Of a DNA stretch of 64,000 bases, positions 27,771-37,351 are shown piece after piece. Under the pieces are notes generated by a model. It saw nothing but the letters and a program-made list of their open reading frames with translations, had not been told where the DNA came from and did not search any database. The position numbers and the translations under genes were made by a program. Position 1 is the first letter of the stretch; every line of letters starts with the position of its first letter. This DNA comes from Solimonas flava DSM 18980 (GTDB lineage: Bacteria; Pseudomonadota; Gammaproteobacteria; Nevskiales; Nevskiaceae): contig NZ_AUFV01000008.1 of NCBI RefSeq assembly GCF_000426685.1, positions 256,530-320,529 on the forward strand, written 5' to 3'.

Positions 27771-29624
27771 TTACCAGATCGGAACGTCCCTGAGAGGACG
27801 TTTGGCGAAGCACAGCTGCGCGAGCGCGCGGGAACCGACGATCGCGGTGAACTGCGAGGTCAGGATGCCGATCGCCAGCGTGATCGCGAAGCCCTTGACC
27901 GGGCCAGCGCCGAGCGCGAACAGCACGACGGTGCCGATGAGCACGGTGACGTTGGCGTCCGCGATCGTCAGGAACGCTCGCTCGTAGCCCGCCTCGATGG
28001 CATGGTGCGGCTTCGCGCCGTTGCGGAGCTCCTCTCGAATGCGCTCGTAGATCAGCACGTTGGCGTCCACCGCAATGCCCATGTGCAGGACCACGCCGGC
28101 GATGCCGGGCATCGTCAGCGTCGCCTGCAGCAGCGACAGCACGGCGACCAGCAGGACGAGATTGAGCAACAGCGCGCCGACCGCGAACAGGCCGAACACG
28201 CGGTAGTACAGCACCATGAAGATCGCGACCAGCGTCAGGCCCAGCGCCGCGGCGGTGAAGCCCTTGCGGATGTTGTCGGCACCGAGGCTCGGACCGACGG
28301 TGCGCTCCTCGACGATGTCGACCGGCGCCGCCAGCGCACCCGCCTTCAGCAGCAGCGCCAGGTTATGCGCTTCCTTGCTCGACAGGCCCGTGGTCTGGAA
28401 ACGCTTGCCGAACACACCGCGGATGCTAGCGACGGAGATGATCTCCTCGACCTCGCGATGTTCGCGGATCGGCTCACCCTTGGCGTTGTAGTTGGTGATG
28501 ACCTCGCGTTCCTTGAACAACACGGCCATCGGCTTGCCGACGTTCTTCTCGGTGAACGAGAACATGTTCTTGGCGCCGGTCGCGTCGAGCGTGACGCTGA
28601 CCGCCGGCCCGCCGTTCTCGTCGACGGTCGAGGCCGCGTCGACCAGATTGTCGCCGCCGGCGATGACCTCGCGCTTGAGCAGGTACGGACGGTGGTCGCC
28701 GCGCGTGTAGAACAGCTCGGTGCCGGCGGGAATCGCGCCGGTCGCCGCGGCGGTCGCGGCGTCCTGGTCGGCGACCGCGCGGTATTCCAGCGTCGCCGTC
28801 GCGCCAAGCAGATCCTTGACGCGGGTGGTGTCCTGCACGCCCGGCAGCTGCACGACGATGCGGTTGGTCCCCTGCCGTTGCACCAACGGCTCGGCGACGC
28901 CGAGCTGGTTGACGCGATTGCGCAGCGTCGTCAGGTTCTGCTGGACCGCGAAATCGACGATGCGCTTGGCTTCCTTGTCGGACAGCGAAATCTGCAGCGC
29001 CAGCGGCGCGTCGGGCGCCGTCGTCAGCTGGTACTCGGCGAAGTTCTTGGCGATCGCGCGGCGCGCCGCCTCGAGTCGCTCGCTGTCAGCAAACTCCAGC
29101 ACCGCCGCACTATCGGTCTGCCGCCGGCCGGTGTAGCGGATGTCTTCCTTGCGCAGCAAGGCCGGCACTTCGGTGACGATGCGCTCGACGGCCTTCTTGC
29201 GAACCTCGTCGATGTCCACCTCCAGCAGGAAGTGCACGCCGCCGCGCAGGTCGAGGCCCAGATTCATCGGCCTGGCGCCGATCGCCCGCAGCCAGGCCGG
29301 CGTCTTCGACGCCAGGTTCAGCGCGACCACATAGTCACGGCCGAGCTTTTCCTTGAGCAGGTCGGCGGCCTTCAGCTGACGGTCGGCGGCGTCGAAGCGC
29401 ACGACCCACTGCCCGTTCTCCACGCCGCTGGCGCTGGGCGCCAGCCCGGCATCCTGGAGCGCGGCCGCAACCCGGTCGCCGAAATCGGCGGGCAGCGCGT
29501 CGCCGCTCTCCAGCGAGATCTGCACGGACGGATCGTCACCGTAGAAATTCGGCGCCGCGTAGATCAGGCCGAACAGCAGCGCCGCGATCAGCAGCACGTA
29601 TTTCCAGGTCGAGTAGGGTTTCAT
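27771..29624 (-). CDS. secD: Protein translocase subunit SecD
   Basis: 617 aa, typical for proteobacteria. An N-terminal membrane segment (about residues 9-25), the motif MNLGLDLRGGVHFLLEVD near 118, the large periplasmic P1 region (about 140-430) and a C-terminal five-span RND membrane domain with GIAVDANVLIYERIREELRNG near 525. Partner of SecF and YajC in Sec-dependent export. yajC lies 65 bp upstream and secF 124 bp downstream, all leftward. Confidence 0.97.
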   Translation of the reverse strand: MKPYSTWKYVLLIAALLFGLIYAAPNFYGDDPSVQISLESGDALPADFGDRVAAALQDAGLAPSASGVENGQWVVRFDAADRQLKAADLLKEKLGRDYVVALNLASKTPAWLRAIGARPMNLGLDLRGGVHFLLEVDIDEVRKKAVERIVTEVPALLRKEDIRYTGRRQTDSAAVLEFADSERLEAARRAIAKNFAEYQLTTAPDAPLALQISLSDKEAKRIVDFAVQQNLTTLRNRVNQLGVAEPLVQRQGTNRIVVQLPGVQDTTRVKDLLGATATLEYRAVADQDAATAAATGAIPAGTELFYTRGDHRPYLLKREVIAGGDNLVDAASTVDENGGPAVSVTLDATGAKNMFSFTEKNVGKPMAVLFKEREVITNYNAKGEPIREHREVEEIISVASIRGVFGKRFQTTGLSSKEAHNLALLLKAGALAAPVDIVEERTVGPSLGADNIRKGFTAAALGLTLVAIFMVLYYRVFGLFAVGALLLNLVLLVAVLSLLQATLTMPGIAGVVLHMGIAVDANVLIYERIREELRNGAKPHHAIEAGYERAFLTIADANVTVLIGTVVLFALGAGPVKGFAITLAIGILTSQFTAIVGSRALAQLCFAKRPLRDVPIW

Positions 29625-29689
29625 CGTCGTTCGGTTGTCGAGCCTGCGCGGAAGATCCCGGGCGGAGCCTTCGTGAAGCGCCGCGGCGC

Positions 29690-30025
29690 TTACTGGGCCT
29701 TGAGCGTGCCCTTCGGCAGGACGCCGGTCACGGCGGACTTCTGGATCTTGGCCTGCACGTTGTCGGCGATCTCGATCGTCAGGAAGGTCTCGCCGAGGCC
29801 GACGACCTTACCGGCCAGACCGCCGGTCGTCACCACTTCGTCACCCTTGGCGATCTTCGCGAGCATGTCACGCAGTTCCTTGTTGCGCTTGCTCTGCGGG
29901 CGGATCAGCAGGAAGTAGAACAGCGGAATCATCACCAGCAGCGGCCAGAAGGCGCCGAGCAGGCTCTGCGGGGAAGCGGCGCCGGCCTGCTGCGCGAATG
30001 CGGGGCTGATCAGGAAATCCAACAC
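29690..30025 (-). CDS. yajC: Preprotein translocase accessory subunit YajC
   Basis: 111 aa from GTG at 30025 (TTG at 30022 is also possible); a GGAG site lies 6 bp upstream. Longer in-frame readings lack family features. One membrane segment, LLGAFWPLLVMIPLFYFLLI, is followed by the signature RPQSKRNKELRDMLAKIAKGDEVVTTGG. It binds SecDF. In many proteobacteria yajC directly follows tgt, but here tgt ends about 10.4 kb away and ugd lies next upstream. Confidence 0.95.
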   Translation of the reverse strand: MLDFLISPAFAQQAGAASPQSLLGAFWPLLVMIPLFYFLLIRPQSKRNKELRDMLAKIAKGDEVVTTGGLAGKVVGLGETFLTIEIADNVQAKIQKSAVTGVLPKGTLKAQ

Positions 30026-30101
30026 GAAAAACTCCAGTTGCGCTGCGAAAGAGCGCGGGATTATGCCGCATGTGCCGGCGGATCGCCGGGAAGGAAAGGC
30101 C

Positions 30102-31436
30102 TCAGCCGGCAGCAATCGTCCGCCGGCCGATGGACTGGTAGTGGAAGCCGGCCGCCGCCGGCACGGCCGGATCGTAGAGATTGCGGCCGTCGAAGATCGC
30201 CGGCTGGCGCAGCAGGCGCTTGAGCGCACCGAAATCCGGGCTGCGGAACATCGCCCACTCGGTGACGATCGCCAGCACGTCGGCGCCCTCGCAGGCCTCC
30301 TCCGGCGAATGGACCAGCGCAAAATCGGCGCGCTCGCCATAGATCTTGCGGGTGTTTTCCATGGCAACCGGGTCATAGGCGCGGACCTTGCCGCCCGCCG
30401 CCCAGATCGCCTCGATCAGAACCCGGCTCGGCGCCTCGCGCATGTCGTCGGTGTTCGGCTTGAAGGCCAGCCCCCAGACGGCAATGGTCTTGCCCTGAAC
30501 ACTGCCGAGGTAGCGCTCGATGCGTTCGAACAGCACATGTTTCTGCGCATCGTTGGCGGCCTCGACGGCCTTGAGCACCTGCAGCGTCTGCCCCTCTTCC
30601 TGGCCGGTGCGGATCAGCGCCTTGACGTCCTTGGGAAAGCAGGAGCCGCCATAGCCGGCACCGGCGTAGAGGAAGTGGAAGCCGATGCGCGGATCGGAGC
30701 CGATGCCGCGACGCACGCTTTCGATATCGGCGCCGACCTTCTCGGCCAGCAAGGCGAGCTCGTTCATGAAGCTGATGCGCGTCGCCAGCATCGCGTTGGC
30801 CGCGTACTTGGTCAGCTCGGCCGAAGGCACGTCCATCGCCATCACGCGGTCGTGGTTGCGGTTGAACGGCGCGTACAGCGCCCGCATGCGCTCCAGCGCG
30901 CGGGCGCTGTCGGTACCGACAATGATGCGGTCCGGTCGCATGAAGTCCTCGACCGCAGCGCCCTCTTTGAGGAACTCCGGGTTCGAGACCACGTCGAACG
31001 GCAGCTCCGCACCGCGCTCGGCGAGCCTGGCCTTGAGCGCCTCGCGCACCTTGGCGGAGGTGCCGACCGGCACCGTCGACTTGGTGCAGACCACGCGGTA
31101 GCCATCCATGTACTCGCCGATGGTCCGCGCCACCGCCAGTACGTACTGCAGGTCGGCCGAACCGTCTTCCTGCGGCGGTGTGCCGACGGCAATGAAGATG
31201 ATCTCGCCGTGGGCAACGCCCTCGGCCGCATCGGTCGTGAAACCGAGGCGCCCGGCCTTGGCGTTGCGGACCAACAGAGCGTCGATGCCCGGCTCGTAGA
31301 ACGGGCAATGTCCCGCCTTCAGCGTCGCGATCTTCTCCGGATCCACGTCCACGCAGACGACGTGGTTACCCACGTCCGCCAGGCAAGCCGCCGTGACAAG
31401 CCCAACGTATCCCGACCCGAAAACAGTGACATTCAT
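30102..31436 (-). CDS. ugd: UDP-glucose 6-dehydrogenase
   Basis: 444 aa from ATG at 31436, which begins the dinucleotide motif [21 protein letters not shown] longer reading from 31517 adds non-conserved residues. Other signatures are [16 protein letters not shown] near residue 78, [20 protein letters not shown] near 200 and the catalytic Cys in [16 protein letters not shown] near 252. It oxidises UDP-glucose to UDP-glucuronate with two NAD+. The adjacent upstream gene (53 bp) is a UDP-glucuronate 4-epimerase, so together they supply UDP-glucuronate and UDP-galacturonate, probably for surface polysaccharide. Confidence 0.96.
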   Translation of the reverse strand: MNVTVFGSGYVGLVTAACLADVGNHVVCVDVDPEKIATLKAGHCPFYEPGIDALLVRNAKAGRLGFTTDAAEGVAHGEIIFIAVGTPPQEDGSADLQYVLAVARTIGEYMDGYRVVCTKSTVPVGTSAKVREALKARLAERGAELPFDVVSNPEFLKEGAAVEDFMRPDRIIVGTDSARALERMRALYAPFNRNHDRVMAMDVPSAELTKYAANAMLATRISFMNELALLAEKVGADIESVRRGIGSDPRIGFHFLYAGAGYGGSCFPKDVKALIRTGQEEGQTLQVLKAVEAANDAQKHVLFERIERYLGSVQGKTIAVWGLAFKPNTDDMREAPSRVLIEAIWAAGGKVRAYDPVAMENTRKIYGERADFALVHSPEEACEGADVLAIVTEWAMFRSPDFGALKRLLRQPAIFDGRNLYDPAVPAAAGFHYQSIGRRTIAAG

Positions 31437-31489
31437 TGCTTTTTTTGATCCGAAAGAGGTGAGGAAGAGTGCTTGGGGACGCGGCGCGG

Positions 31490-32497
31490 TCAAACCCGGT
31501 AATACGTCCGATACCATGCCACGAATTCGGCCAGGCCCTTTTCGATCGAGGTCGAAGGCTCGAAGCCGACGTCGTGACTGAGATCAGTCACATCCGCATA
31601 AGTACGGTACACGTCGCCCGGCGCCATCGGCTTGAACTGCTTCTCGGCAACGCGGCCGGTCAGCCGTTCGAGCACTTCGATGAAATGCATCAGGCGCACC
31701 GGCGAGTGATTGCCGATGTTGTAGAGGCGGTATGGCGCGCGGCTGCGGCCGGCGATCGGCGGATCACCGGTCCATGCCGGATCGCCCTGCGGCACCCGAT
31801 CCAGCAGCCGCACCACGCCGGTGACGATATCGTCGATGTAGGTGAAGTCGCGTTCCATGTCGCCATGGTTGAACACCTCGATCGGACGCCCCTCGAACAG
31901 CGCCTTCGTGAACGAGAAGTACGCCATGTCCGGGCGCCCCCACGGCCCGTAGACCGTGAAAAAGCGCAGGCCCGTGGCCGGAATGCCGAACAGATGGCTG
32001 TACGAATGCGCCAGCGCTTCGTTGGCCTTCTTGGTCGCCGCGTACAGGCTGACCGGATGATCCGTGTGGTCGGTGACCGCGAACGGTACCTTAGTGTTGG
32101 CGCCGTACACCGAACTCGACGAGGCGAACAGCAGATGCCGTACCGGATGCGCGCGACAAGCCTCGAGCAGGTTGACGAAGCCGGTCAGGTTGCTGTCGAC
32201 GTAGGCCTGCGGGTTTTTCAGCGAGTAACGCACGCCGGCCTGGGCGGCCAGATGCAGGACCATGTCCGGCCGCTCGGTCTCGAAGACCTTGAGCAGCGCC
32301 GCCTTGTCGGCCAGATCGGCCAGCACGAAGCGGAACCGGGGAAACCCGTGCAGCTGCGCCAGACGCGCCTGCTTGAGCGCCGGGTCGTAATAGTCGTTGA
32401 CGTTGTCGAAGCCGACAACCTCGTCGCCGCGCTCGAGCAGCGCCTTGGCGCAGTACATGCCGACGAAGCCGGCGGCACCGGTCAGAAGGACTTTCAT
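31490..32497 (-). CDS. UDP-glucuronate 4-epimerase (NAD-dependent)
   Basis: 335 aa from ATG at 32497, which starts [21 protein letters not shown] longer ORF upstream is not conserved-looking. The motif [17 protein letters not shown] near residue 30 is characteristic of UDP-glucuronate epimerases. The catalytic region is [16 protein letters not shown], then [18 protein letters not shown] (YxxxK) and [15 protein letters not shown]. It interconverts UDP-glucuronate and UDP-galacturonate, using the product of ugd just downstream. Divergent from the acyl-CoA dehydrogenase gene. Confidence 0.9.
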   Translation of the reverse strand: MKVLLTGAAGFVGMYCAKALLERGDEVVGFDNVNDYYDPALKQARLAQLHGFPRFRFVLADLADKAALLKVFETERPDMVLHLAAQAGVRYSLKNPQAYVDSNLTGFVNLLEACRAHPVRHLLFASSSSVYGANTKVPFAVTDHTDHPVSLYAATKKANEALAHSYSHLFGIPATGLRFFTVYGPWGRPDMAYFSFTKALFEGRPIEVFNHGDMERDFTYIDDIVTGVVRLLDRVPQGDPAWTGDPPIAGRSRAPYRLYNIGNHSPVRLMHFIEVLERLTGRVAEKQFKPMAPGDVYRTYADVTDLSHDVGFEPSTSIEKGLAEFVAWYRTYYRV

Positions 32498-32719
32498 GGT
32501 ACGGCGGGCGGATCGGGCTTGGCGTTCGGCGGAAGCCCGGAAGTTTACCCGAAGCCCCCGGCGCGAACGTGACGCTTCCCGGCGGCCCGGTGCACGCGGC
32601 CGCAGGCCGCGGCATGACCGTTGCGCCACCGTCAACCATCCGCTCGGGTAGGCCTAAGCGCGCGTCCCCTGTGCTAGCCTTGGCGCCCCCAAATCCCACG
32701 CAACCGCAGGAATTCGCGC

Positions 32720-34462
32720 ATGGCGAGCTACAAGGCGCCCCTCAAGGAAATCAACTTCGTTCTGAATCAGGTCCTCGGCGTCAGCCGTCTGGCCGAACTG
32801 CCGGGCTACGAGGACGCCACGCCGGAAACCCTCACCGGCCTCGTCGAAGAAGCCGCCAAGCTGATCGAGAACGAGCTCGCACCGCTCAATCCGAAGTCCG
32901 ATGCGCAGGGTTGCGTCTACAACGGCGACCACACCGTGAAGATTCCGGACGGTTTCCCGGAATTCTGGAAGGCCTACGCCGAGGCCGGCTGGATCGGCAT
33001 CATGCAGAAGCAGGAATACGGTGGCGCCGGCCTGCCGTACACGCTCGGTAAGGTCATCGAGGAGCTGCTGTGCTCGGCGAACGTGGCCTTCGCCCTGTAC
33101 CCGGGCCTGACGCAGGGCTGCTTCGAAGCGATCGCCGCCAATGGCACCGACGAGCAGAAGAATACCTACCTGCCGAAGCTGGCGACCGGCGAATGGTCGG
33201 GCACGATGTGCATGACCGAGCCGCAGGCCGGCTCGGACCTCGCCGCCGTCAAGACCAAGGCCTATCCGCAGGCCGACGGCTCGTTCCTGCTCGAAGGCAG
33301 CAAGATCTTCATCACCTCCGGCGAGCACGGCATGGTGGACAACATCGTCCACTTCGTCCTCGCCCGCCTGCCCGATTCGCCGGCCGGCATTAAAGGCCTG
33401 TCGACCTTCGTCGTGCCGAAGTTTCTCGTCAACGCCGACGGCTCGCTCGGCGCGCGCAACCCGGTCAAGTGCGTGTCGATCGAGCACAAGATGGGCATCC
33501 ACGGCTCGTGCACCTGCACGATGTCGTTCGAGAACGCCAAAGGCTGGATGATCGGCGCGCCGAACACGGGCATCCAGAACATGTTCGTGATGATGAACCT
33601 GGCCCGCATCATGGTCGGCTACCAGGGCCTCGGCCAGTGCGAGCTGGCGACGCAGAACGCGATCCGCTACGCGCTCGACCGCAAGCAGGGCAAGGCCTTC
33701 AACGGCGGCGACGTCATCGCCCATCACCCCGACGTGCGCCGCATGCTGCTGCAGATGAAGGCGATCACCGAGGGCGCGCGCGTGCTCTGCTACGAAACCG
33801 CGATGCACGTCGATGCCTCGCACCACGCTGCCGACGCAGCCGCGCGCGAGGAAGCGCAGGACTGGGTCGAGCTGAACACGCCGCTGGTCAAGGCTTTCTG
33901 CACCGATTCGGCCGTCGAGCTGGCGTCGATGGCGGTGCAGGTCTACGGCGGCCACGGTTTCATTCGCGAGCACGGCATCGAGCAGATCGTCCGTGACTCG
34001 AAGATCCTCTGCCTGTACGAAGGCACCAACGGCATCCAGGCGATGGACCTGGTACGCCGCAAGCTGATGCTGCACGGCGGCCGCCTGCCGAAGCGCTTCT
34101 TCGCGGCGGTGCGCGCCGACCTCGAGATGGCGCCGGACTTCATCGCCCAGCCGCTCGCCAAGGCCGTCGCCGAGCTGGAATCGACGACGCGCTGGGTACA
34201 GGAGTCGTACAAGCTGACGCCGGACGATGCCGCCTTCGGCTGCGTCGACTTCCTGCGCGCGTTCGCGCTGACCTATCTCGGCTGGAACTGGCTGCGCATG
34301 GTGCGCGCCGCCGAGGCCGGCAGCGACGTCGCCTTCGCGGCCGCCAAGCGGGTCACCGCGCAGTTCTTCGCCGCGCGCCTGCTGTCGCAGGTGCCGACGC
34401 TGCTCGCCAATGTGCGCGAGAGCGCGGCCGAGGCGATGGCGCTCGACGTCGCCAGCCTGTAA
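32720..34462 (+). CDS. Large acyl-CoA dehydrogenase (with C-terminal extension)
   Basis: 580 aa, longer than the ~390-aa classical enzymes and like the ~590-aa group that includes DmdC-type methylmercaptopropionyl-CoA dehydrogenases. FAD/substrate signatures are CMTEPQAGSDLAAVKTKA (about residues 164-181) and KIFITSGEHG. The catalytic-base region LYEGTNGIQAMDLVRRKL lies near 435. The extra C-terminal helical domain covers about 460-580. It makes the trans-2-enoyl-CoA in beta-oxidation-like pathways, and the natural chain length is not deducible. Ribosome site AGGA lies 9 bp upstream, and a strong terminator follows, so it is probably transcribed alone. Confidence 0.93.
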   Translation: MASYKAPLKEINFVLNQVLGVSRLAELPGYEDATPETLTGLVEEAAKLIENELAPLNPKSDAQGCVYNGDHTVKIPDGFPEFWKAYAEAGWIGIMQKQEYGGAGLPYTLGKVIEELLCSANVAFALYPGLTQGCFEAIAANGTDEQKNTYLPKLATGEWSGTMCMTEPQAGSDLAAVKTKAYPQADGSFLLEGSKIFITSGEHGMVDNIVHFVLARLPDSPAGIKGLSTFVVPKFLVNADGSLGARNPVKCVSIEHKMGIHGSCTCTMSFENAKGWMIGAPNTGIQNMFVMMNLARIMVGYQGLGQCELATQNAIRYALDRKQGKAFNGGDVIAHHPDVRRMLLQMKAITEGARVLCYETAMHVDASHHAADAAAREEAQDWVELNTPLVKAFCTDSAVELASMAVQVYGGHGFIREHGIEQIVRDSKILCLYEGTNGIQAMDLVRRKLMLHGGRLPKRFFAAVRADLEMAPDFIAQPLAKAVAELESTTRWVQESYKLTPDDAAFGCVDFLRAFALTYLGWNWLRMVRAAEAGSDVAFAAAKRVTAQFFAARLLSQVPTLLANVRESAAEAMALDVASL

Positions 34463-34475
34463 GCGTCCGCCAGAA

Positions 34476-34510
34476 CCTCCCGGCGCCGACAGGAGCCGGG
34501 AGGTTTTTTA
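34476..34510 (+). terminator. Rho-independent terminator after the acyl-CoA dehydrogenase
   Basis: Stem CCTCCCGGC (34476-34484) pairs with GCCGGGAGG (34495-34503), followed by TTTTTTA. It starts 13 bp after the stop codon. Confidence 0.9.
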
Positions 34511-34599
34511 TTGGGTATTTTCTCGCTAGGCCAGGTTATCTTTTAACCACCGGCCATGAAGAATAAAATCCGATAAAAGGATTTCCCTTTTGGCGGATA

Positions 34600-34627
34600 T
34601 GGAAAAAGCAACCGTCGCCAATATAAT
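34600..34627 (+). promoter_or_regulatory. Sigma-70-type promoter for the H-NS-family gene
   Basis: A perfect TATAAT (-10) at 34622-34627 has TGGAAA (4 of 6 to consensus) 16 bp upstream at 34600-34605. Transcription would begin near 34634, about 24 bp before the ATG. The 150-bp upstream region is AT-rich and contains the hairpin AAATCC/GGATTT near 34566-34584. Confidence 0.65.
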
Positions 34628-34657
34628 GGCCCATTCGCAACCCACCCCTATACGAAA

Positions 34658-34969
34658 ATGTCGACGCCCACTTATAGCGACCTCCTGAAGCAGATCGAAT
34701 CGCTCACCCGCCAGGCCGAAGAGCTGCGCCACCAGGAAATCACGACGGTCATTGCCGAGATCAAGGACAAAATGGCCCAGTACGGAATCAGCGCCGCCGA
34801 TCTCGAGCTGGACACCAAGCCCGCCAAGCGCGCGCGTCGCACCGGCAAAGTTGCTGAAAAATATCGCAATCCGGCGACGGGCGAGTCCTGGACGGGGCGC
34901 GGCCGCACGCCGAAATGGCTGGCCGAGGCGGAGGCCGCCGGAAAATCGCGGGACCAGTTCGCGGTTTAA
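34658..34969 (+). CDS. H-NS family nucleoid-associated protein
   Basis: 103 aa, typical of the shorter H-NS-like proteins of beta- and gammaproteobacteria. The N-terminal half (about residues 5-45) is a heptad-rich oligomerisation coil. The C-terminal DNA-binding domain reads KYRNPATGESWTGRGRTPKW, with the minor-groove loop GRGRTPKW. Such proteins bind AT-rich, often foreign DNA and silence it. It is flanked by terminators on both sides and has its own promoter, so it is monocistronic. An AT-rich polysaccharide section lies about 20 kb away on the same segment. Confidence 0.93.
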   Translation: MSTPTYSDLLKQIESLTRQAEELRHQEITTVIAEIKDKMAQYGISAADLELDTKPAKRARRTGKVAEKYRNPATGESWTGRGRTPKWLAEAEAAGKSRDQFAV

Positions 34970-34975
34970 TGTATT

Positions 34976-35009
34976 GATAAGGCGCCTTTCTGAATGAAGG
35001 CGCCTTATC
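34976..35009 (+). terminator. Inverted repeat after the H-NS-family gene, probable terminator
   Basis: GATAAGGCGCC (34976-34986) is perfectly repeated inverted as GGCGCCTTATC (34999-35009). It directly follows the stop codon. The U-run is weak, so termination efficiency is uncertain. Confidence 0.6.
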
Positions 35010-35039
35010 ACCCAGGCCAAAATACCGAGGGCGACGATC

Positions 35040-35519
35040 ATGACGACGGTTTACGATTTCGAAGCGAAGACCATCGACGGCGCGACGCAAAAGCTCGACG
35101 CCTATCAGGGCAAGGTGCTGCTGATCGTCAATGTCGCGAGCAAGTGCGGTTTCACCCCGCAGTACAAGGGGCTCGAAGCGCTGTGGCGCAAGTACAAGGA
35201 CAAGGATTTCGCGGTGCTCGGCTTCCCGTGCGACCAGTTCGGCCACCAGGAGCCCGGCGACGAGAACGAGATCAAGAACTTCTGCTCGCTCACCTATGAA
35301 GTCGACTTCCCGATGTTCGCGAAGATCGACGTCAACGGCGCCAACGCCCATCCGCTGTACCAGCACCTGAAGAGTTCGGCGCCGGGCGTGCTCGGCACCG
35401 AGGCGATCAAATGGAACTTCACCAAGTTCCTGGTCGACAAGAGCGGCAAGGTCGTGAAGCGCTACGGCTCGATGGACACGCCGGAGAAGATCGACGGCGA
35501 TATCGCTGCGTTGCTCTGA
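35040..35519 (+). CDS. Glutathione peroxidase (Cys type)
   Basis: 159 aa, standard length. The active site is NVASKCGFTPQYKGLEALW with Cys in place of selenocysteine (about residue 36). The partner Gln-containing GFPCDQFGHQEPG and Trp-containing IKWNFTKFLVD motifs complete the triad. It reduces peroxides and lipid hydroperoxides, often with thioredoxin in Cys-type bacterial enzymes. No signal peptide, so cytoplasmic. A ribosome site GAGG lies shortly upstream, and a bidirectional terminator follows. Confidence 0.95.
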   Translation: MTTVYDFEAKTIDGATQKLDAYQGKVLLIVNVASKCGFTPQYKGLEALWRKYKDKDFAVLGFPCDQFGHQEPGDENEIKNFCSLTYEVDFPMFAKIDVNGANAHPLYQHLKSSAPGVLGTEAIKWNFTKFLVDKSGKVVKRYGSMDTPEKIDGDIAALL

Positions 35520-35538
35520 ATCGCCGATCGGTTCAGGT

Positions 35539-35573
35539 ACGAAAAAGCCGGCGCGATGCCGGCTTTTTTCGTG
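35539..35573. terminator. Bidirectional Rho-independent terminator
   Basis: The stem AGCCGGC pairs with GCCGGCT around a short loop (gatgc region), flanked by A-run on the left and T-run on the right. The complementary tracts let it serve both the plus-strand glutathione peroxidase and the minus-strand zinc peptidase, which converge here. Confidence 0.88.
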
Positions 35574-35589
35574 ACGATGAATCTTCTGG

Positions 35590-36435
35590 CTAAAGCCTCG
35601 CGGCCGAGAACGTATCGCAGCGTGCGACCTCGCCCGACTCGAAGCCGGTCTTGAACCAGCGCACGCGCTCCGCCGAGGTCCCGTGCGTGAACGCGTCGGG
35701 CACGATCGTCCCCTGCGCTTCGTGCTGCAGGCGGTCGTCGCCGATCGCCGACGCGGTATTCAGCGCTTCCTCGATGTCGCCGGCTTCCAGCCACTGGTGC
35801 CGCGCCTGGGCGCGGTTGGCCCAGACCCCAGCGTAGCAATCGGCCTGCAGTTCCTGTCGCACCGACAGACCGTCGGCGCCCTGCATCGCCGCACCCTGCT
35901 GCCGAGCCCGCTCGGCGCGCGCAAACACGCCGGTCAGGTTCTGCACGTGATGGCCGACCTCGTGGGCAATCACATAGGCGTACGCGAAATCGCCGCCGCC
36001 GCCGAGCCGCGCTTTCATGTCATCGAAGAAACTGGTGTCGAGATAGACGCGCCGATCGCCCGGACAATAGAACGGACCGGACGCCGCGCTGGCGCCGCCG
36101 CAGGCCGTCTGCACGCTGCCGGCGAACAGCACCAGCTTCGGCGCCTCGTAGTGACCGCCGGCCTTCTCGAAGATCGCACTCCAGACATCCTCGGTCTCGC
36201 CGAGGATCGCTCGCACGAAGTCGGTAGTCTCGTTGTCCGGCAGCGCCTGCTCGCCGCCGCCGGCCGGCGCCTGCTGCTCGATCTGCGTCACGAGACCGAG
36301 CATTTCGAGCGGGCTGCGGCCGAGCAGCAGACCCAGCACGACGACAACGGCGATGCCGCCGATCCCGAGCCGCAGGCCGCCGCGGCCACCTGCACCGACG
36401 ACATTGTCGCTGCGCCGCGCATCACGCCATTTCAT
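35590..36435 (-). CDS. YpfJ-like neutral zinc metallopeptidase
   Basis: 281 aa. The N-terminus MKWRDARRSDNVVGAGG, followed by a membrane segment LGIGGIAVVVVLGLLLG (about residues 22-38), is the usual start of this family. The catalytic zinc motif HEVGHHVQNLTGV (HExxH) lies near residue 158, and the downstream RQELQADCYAGVWA supplies the third ligand region. Expected to be membrane-anchored with a periplasmic peptidase domain. Physiological substrates are unknown. Leftward, with a terminator 17 bp past the stop. Confidence 0.93.
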   Translation of the reverse strand: MKWRDARRSDNVVGAGGRGGLRLGIGGIAVVVVLGLLLGRSPLEMLGLVTQIEQQAPAGGGEQALPDNETTDFVRAILGETEDVWSAIFEKAGGHYEAPKLVLFAGSVQTACGGASAASGPFYCPGDRRVYLDTSFFDDMKARLGGGGDFAYAYVIAHEVGHHVQNLTGVFARAERARQQGAAMQGADGLSVRQELQADCYAGVWANRAQARHQWLEAGDIEEALNTASAIGDDRLQHEAQGTIVPDAFTHGTSAERVRWFKTGFESGEVARCDTFSAARL

Positions 36436-36507
36436 CGCCGCCTCCGGTCTTGCTGATGGCCACGATCGTCGCCGAGCGCGGGCACCTGCGCAACGCCGGA
36501 TCCGGAC

Positions 36508-37167
36508 TCAGCGCGCATCGACGATACCCAGGCAGGCATCGAGCAAGCGCTCGCGCGACTGCCACGGATACTCCGGAATCGTCAGCAGCGCATGCGTGAT
36601 GCCGAGCAGCGCGCAGATCAGCGCTTCGCCGAGCGCCTGCGGCGCGCCGGCGCGGGCGCTGCCCTGCGCCTGCATCGCGGCGATCAGCTCGCTGAACACA
36701 CCGAAGCGCTCGACGATGTTGGAGCTGTCGACGTACAGCGCTTCGCCGACACCGCCCTGGTCCTGATTGAGGAACACCATGCGATAGCGTTCCGGGTGCG
36801 CGCACCAGTAGTCGATGTAAGCCAGACAGGCCTTGCGCAGGCGCTCGCGCGGCGTGCCGCGCTTCGTCACGCGCGCGATCTGCGCGAACATCTCGACGAA
36901 GAAATCGTCCCAGATGTGGCGCAGCAGATCGTTCTTGCTGCGGAAGTAGCCGTACAGCGTCATCGCGCCGCAGCCGGCGGCGTCGGCGATGCGCCGCATG
37001 CTGACCGCCTCGAATCCTTCGTCGGCAAACAGGCGCCGCGCCGCCGCGACGAGCTCGGTCCGGACCCGCTGCTCCTGCTCGGGATCGCGGCGCGGCCGAC
37101 CGCGCGTGCGCGGAGTGGCGGCGGGCGCGGCGGAGCGCGGACCGCCGGGACGCTTCATCGTGGGCAT
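36508..37167 (-). CDS. TetR-family transcriptional regulator
   Basis: About 219 aa from ATG at 37167 (ATG at 37158 also possible; neither has a clear ribosome site). A long upstream in-frame extension is antisense to other sequence and rejected. The N-terminal helix-turn-helix reads AARRLFADEGFEAVSMRRIA, then DAAGCGAMTLYGYFRSKNDL. The rest is the ligand-binding/dimer domain. It is divergent from a nitrilase-like lipoprotein and flavin amine oxidase gene pair, and a 12-bp palindrome lies in their shared promoter region, so it probably represses that pair. Confidence 0.9.
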   Translation of the reverse strand: MPTMKRPGGPRSAAPAATPRTRGRPRRDPEQEQRVRTELVAAARRLFADEGFEAVSMRRIADAAGCGAMTLYGYFRSKNDLLRHIWDDFFVEMFAQIARVTKRGTPRERLRKACLAYIDYWCAHPERYRMVFLNQDQGGVGEALYVDSSNIVERFGVFSELIAAMQAQGSARAGAPQALGEALICALLGITHALLTIPEYPWQSRERLLDACLGIVDAR

Positions 37168-37265
37168 GCGGGGCTTGGCGTGGTGTGGAGGGCGTCGCCG
37201 TATGACGACGGCACCCATTATAGAAGCCGCGCTCGCCGCTCCTGCATACCCGCTCCGGCGCCACG

Positions 37266-37310
37266 TTGACGGCGCCGCGGCACATACCCCATATTTTGCG
37301 TACGCGTACG
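37266..37310 (+). promoter_or_regulatory. Promoter with overlapping palindromic operator candidate
   Basis: TTGACG (37266-37271) and CATATT (37290-37295) form a plausible -35/-10 pair with an 18-bp spacer, reading toward the lipoprotein gene. Just downstream, CGTACGCGTACG (37299-37310) is a perfect 12-bp palindrome at the expected transcription start, a good place for TetR-type repression. Confidence 0.5.
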
Positions 37311-37351
37311 ACATAAAGTAGCCACACGCCTGCAATAAGGGGAAAGCGGGG

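Noticed and set aside
27738-29918. Plus-strand open frame of 726 codons opposite secD
   Set aside because: Antisense to well-conserved secD and yajC; composition artefact.
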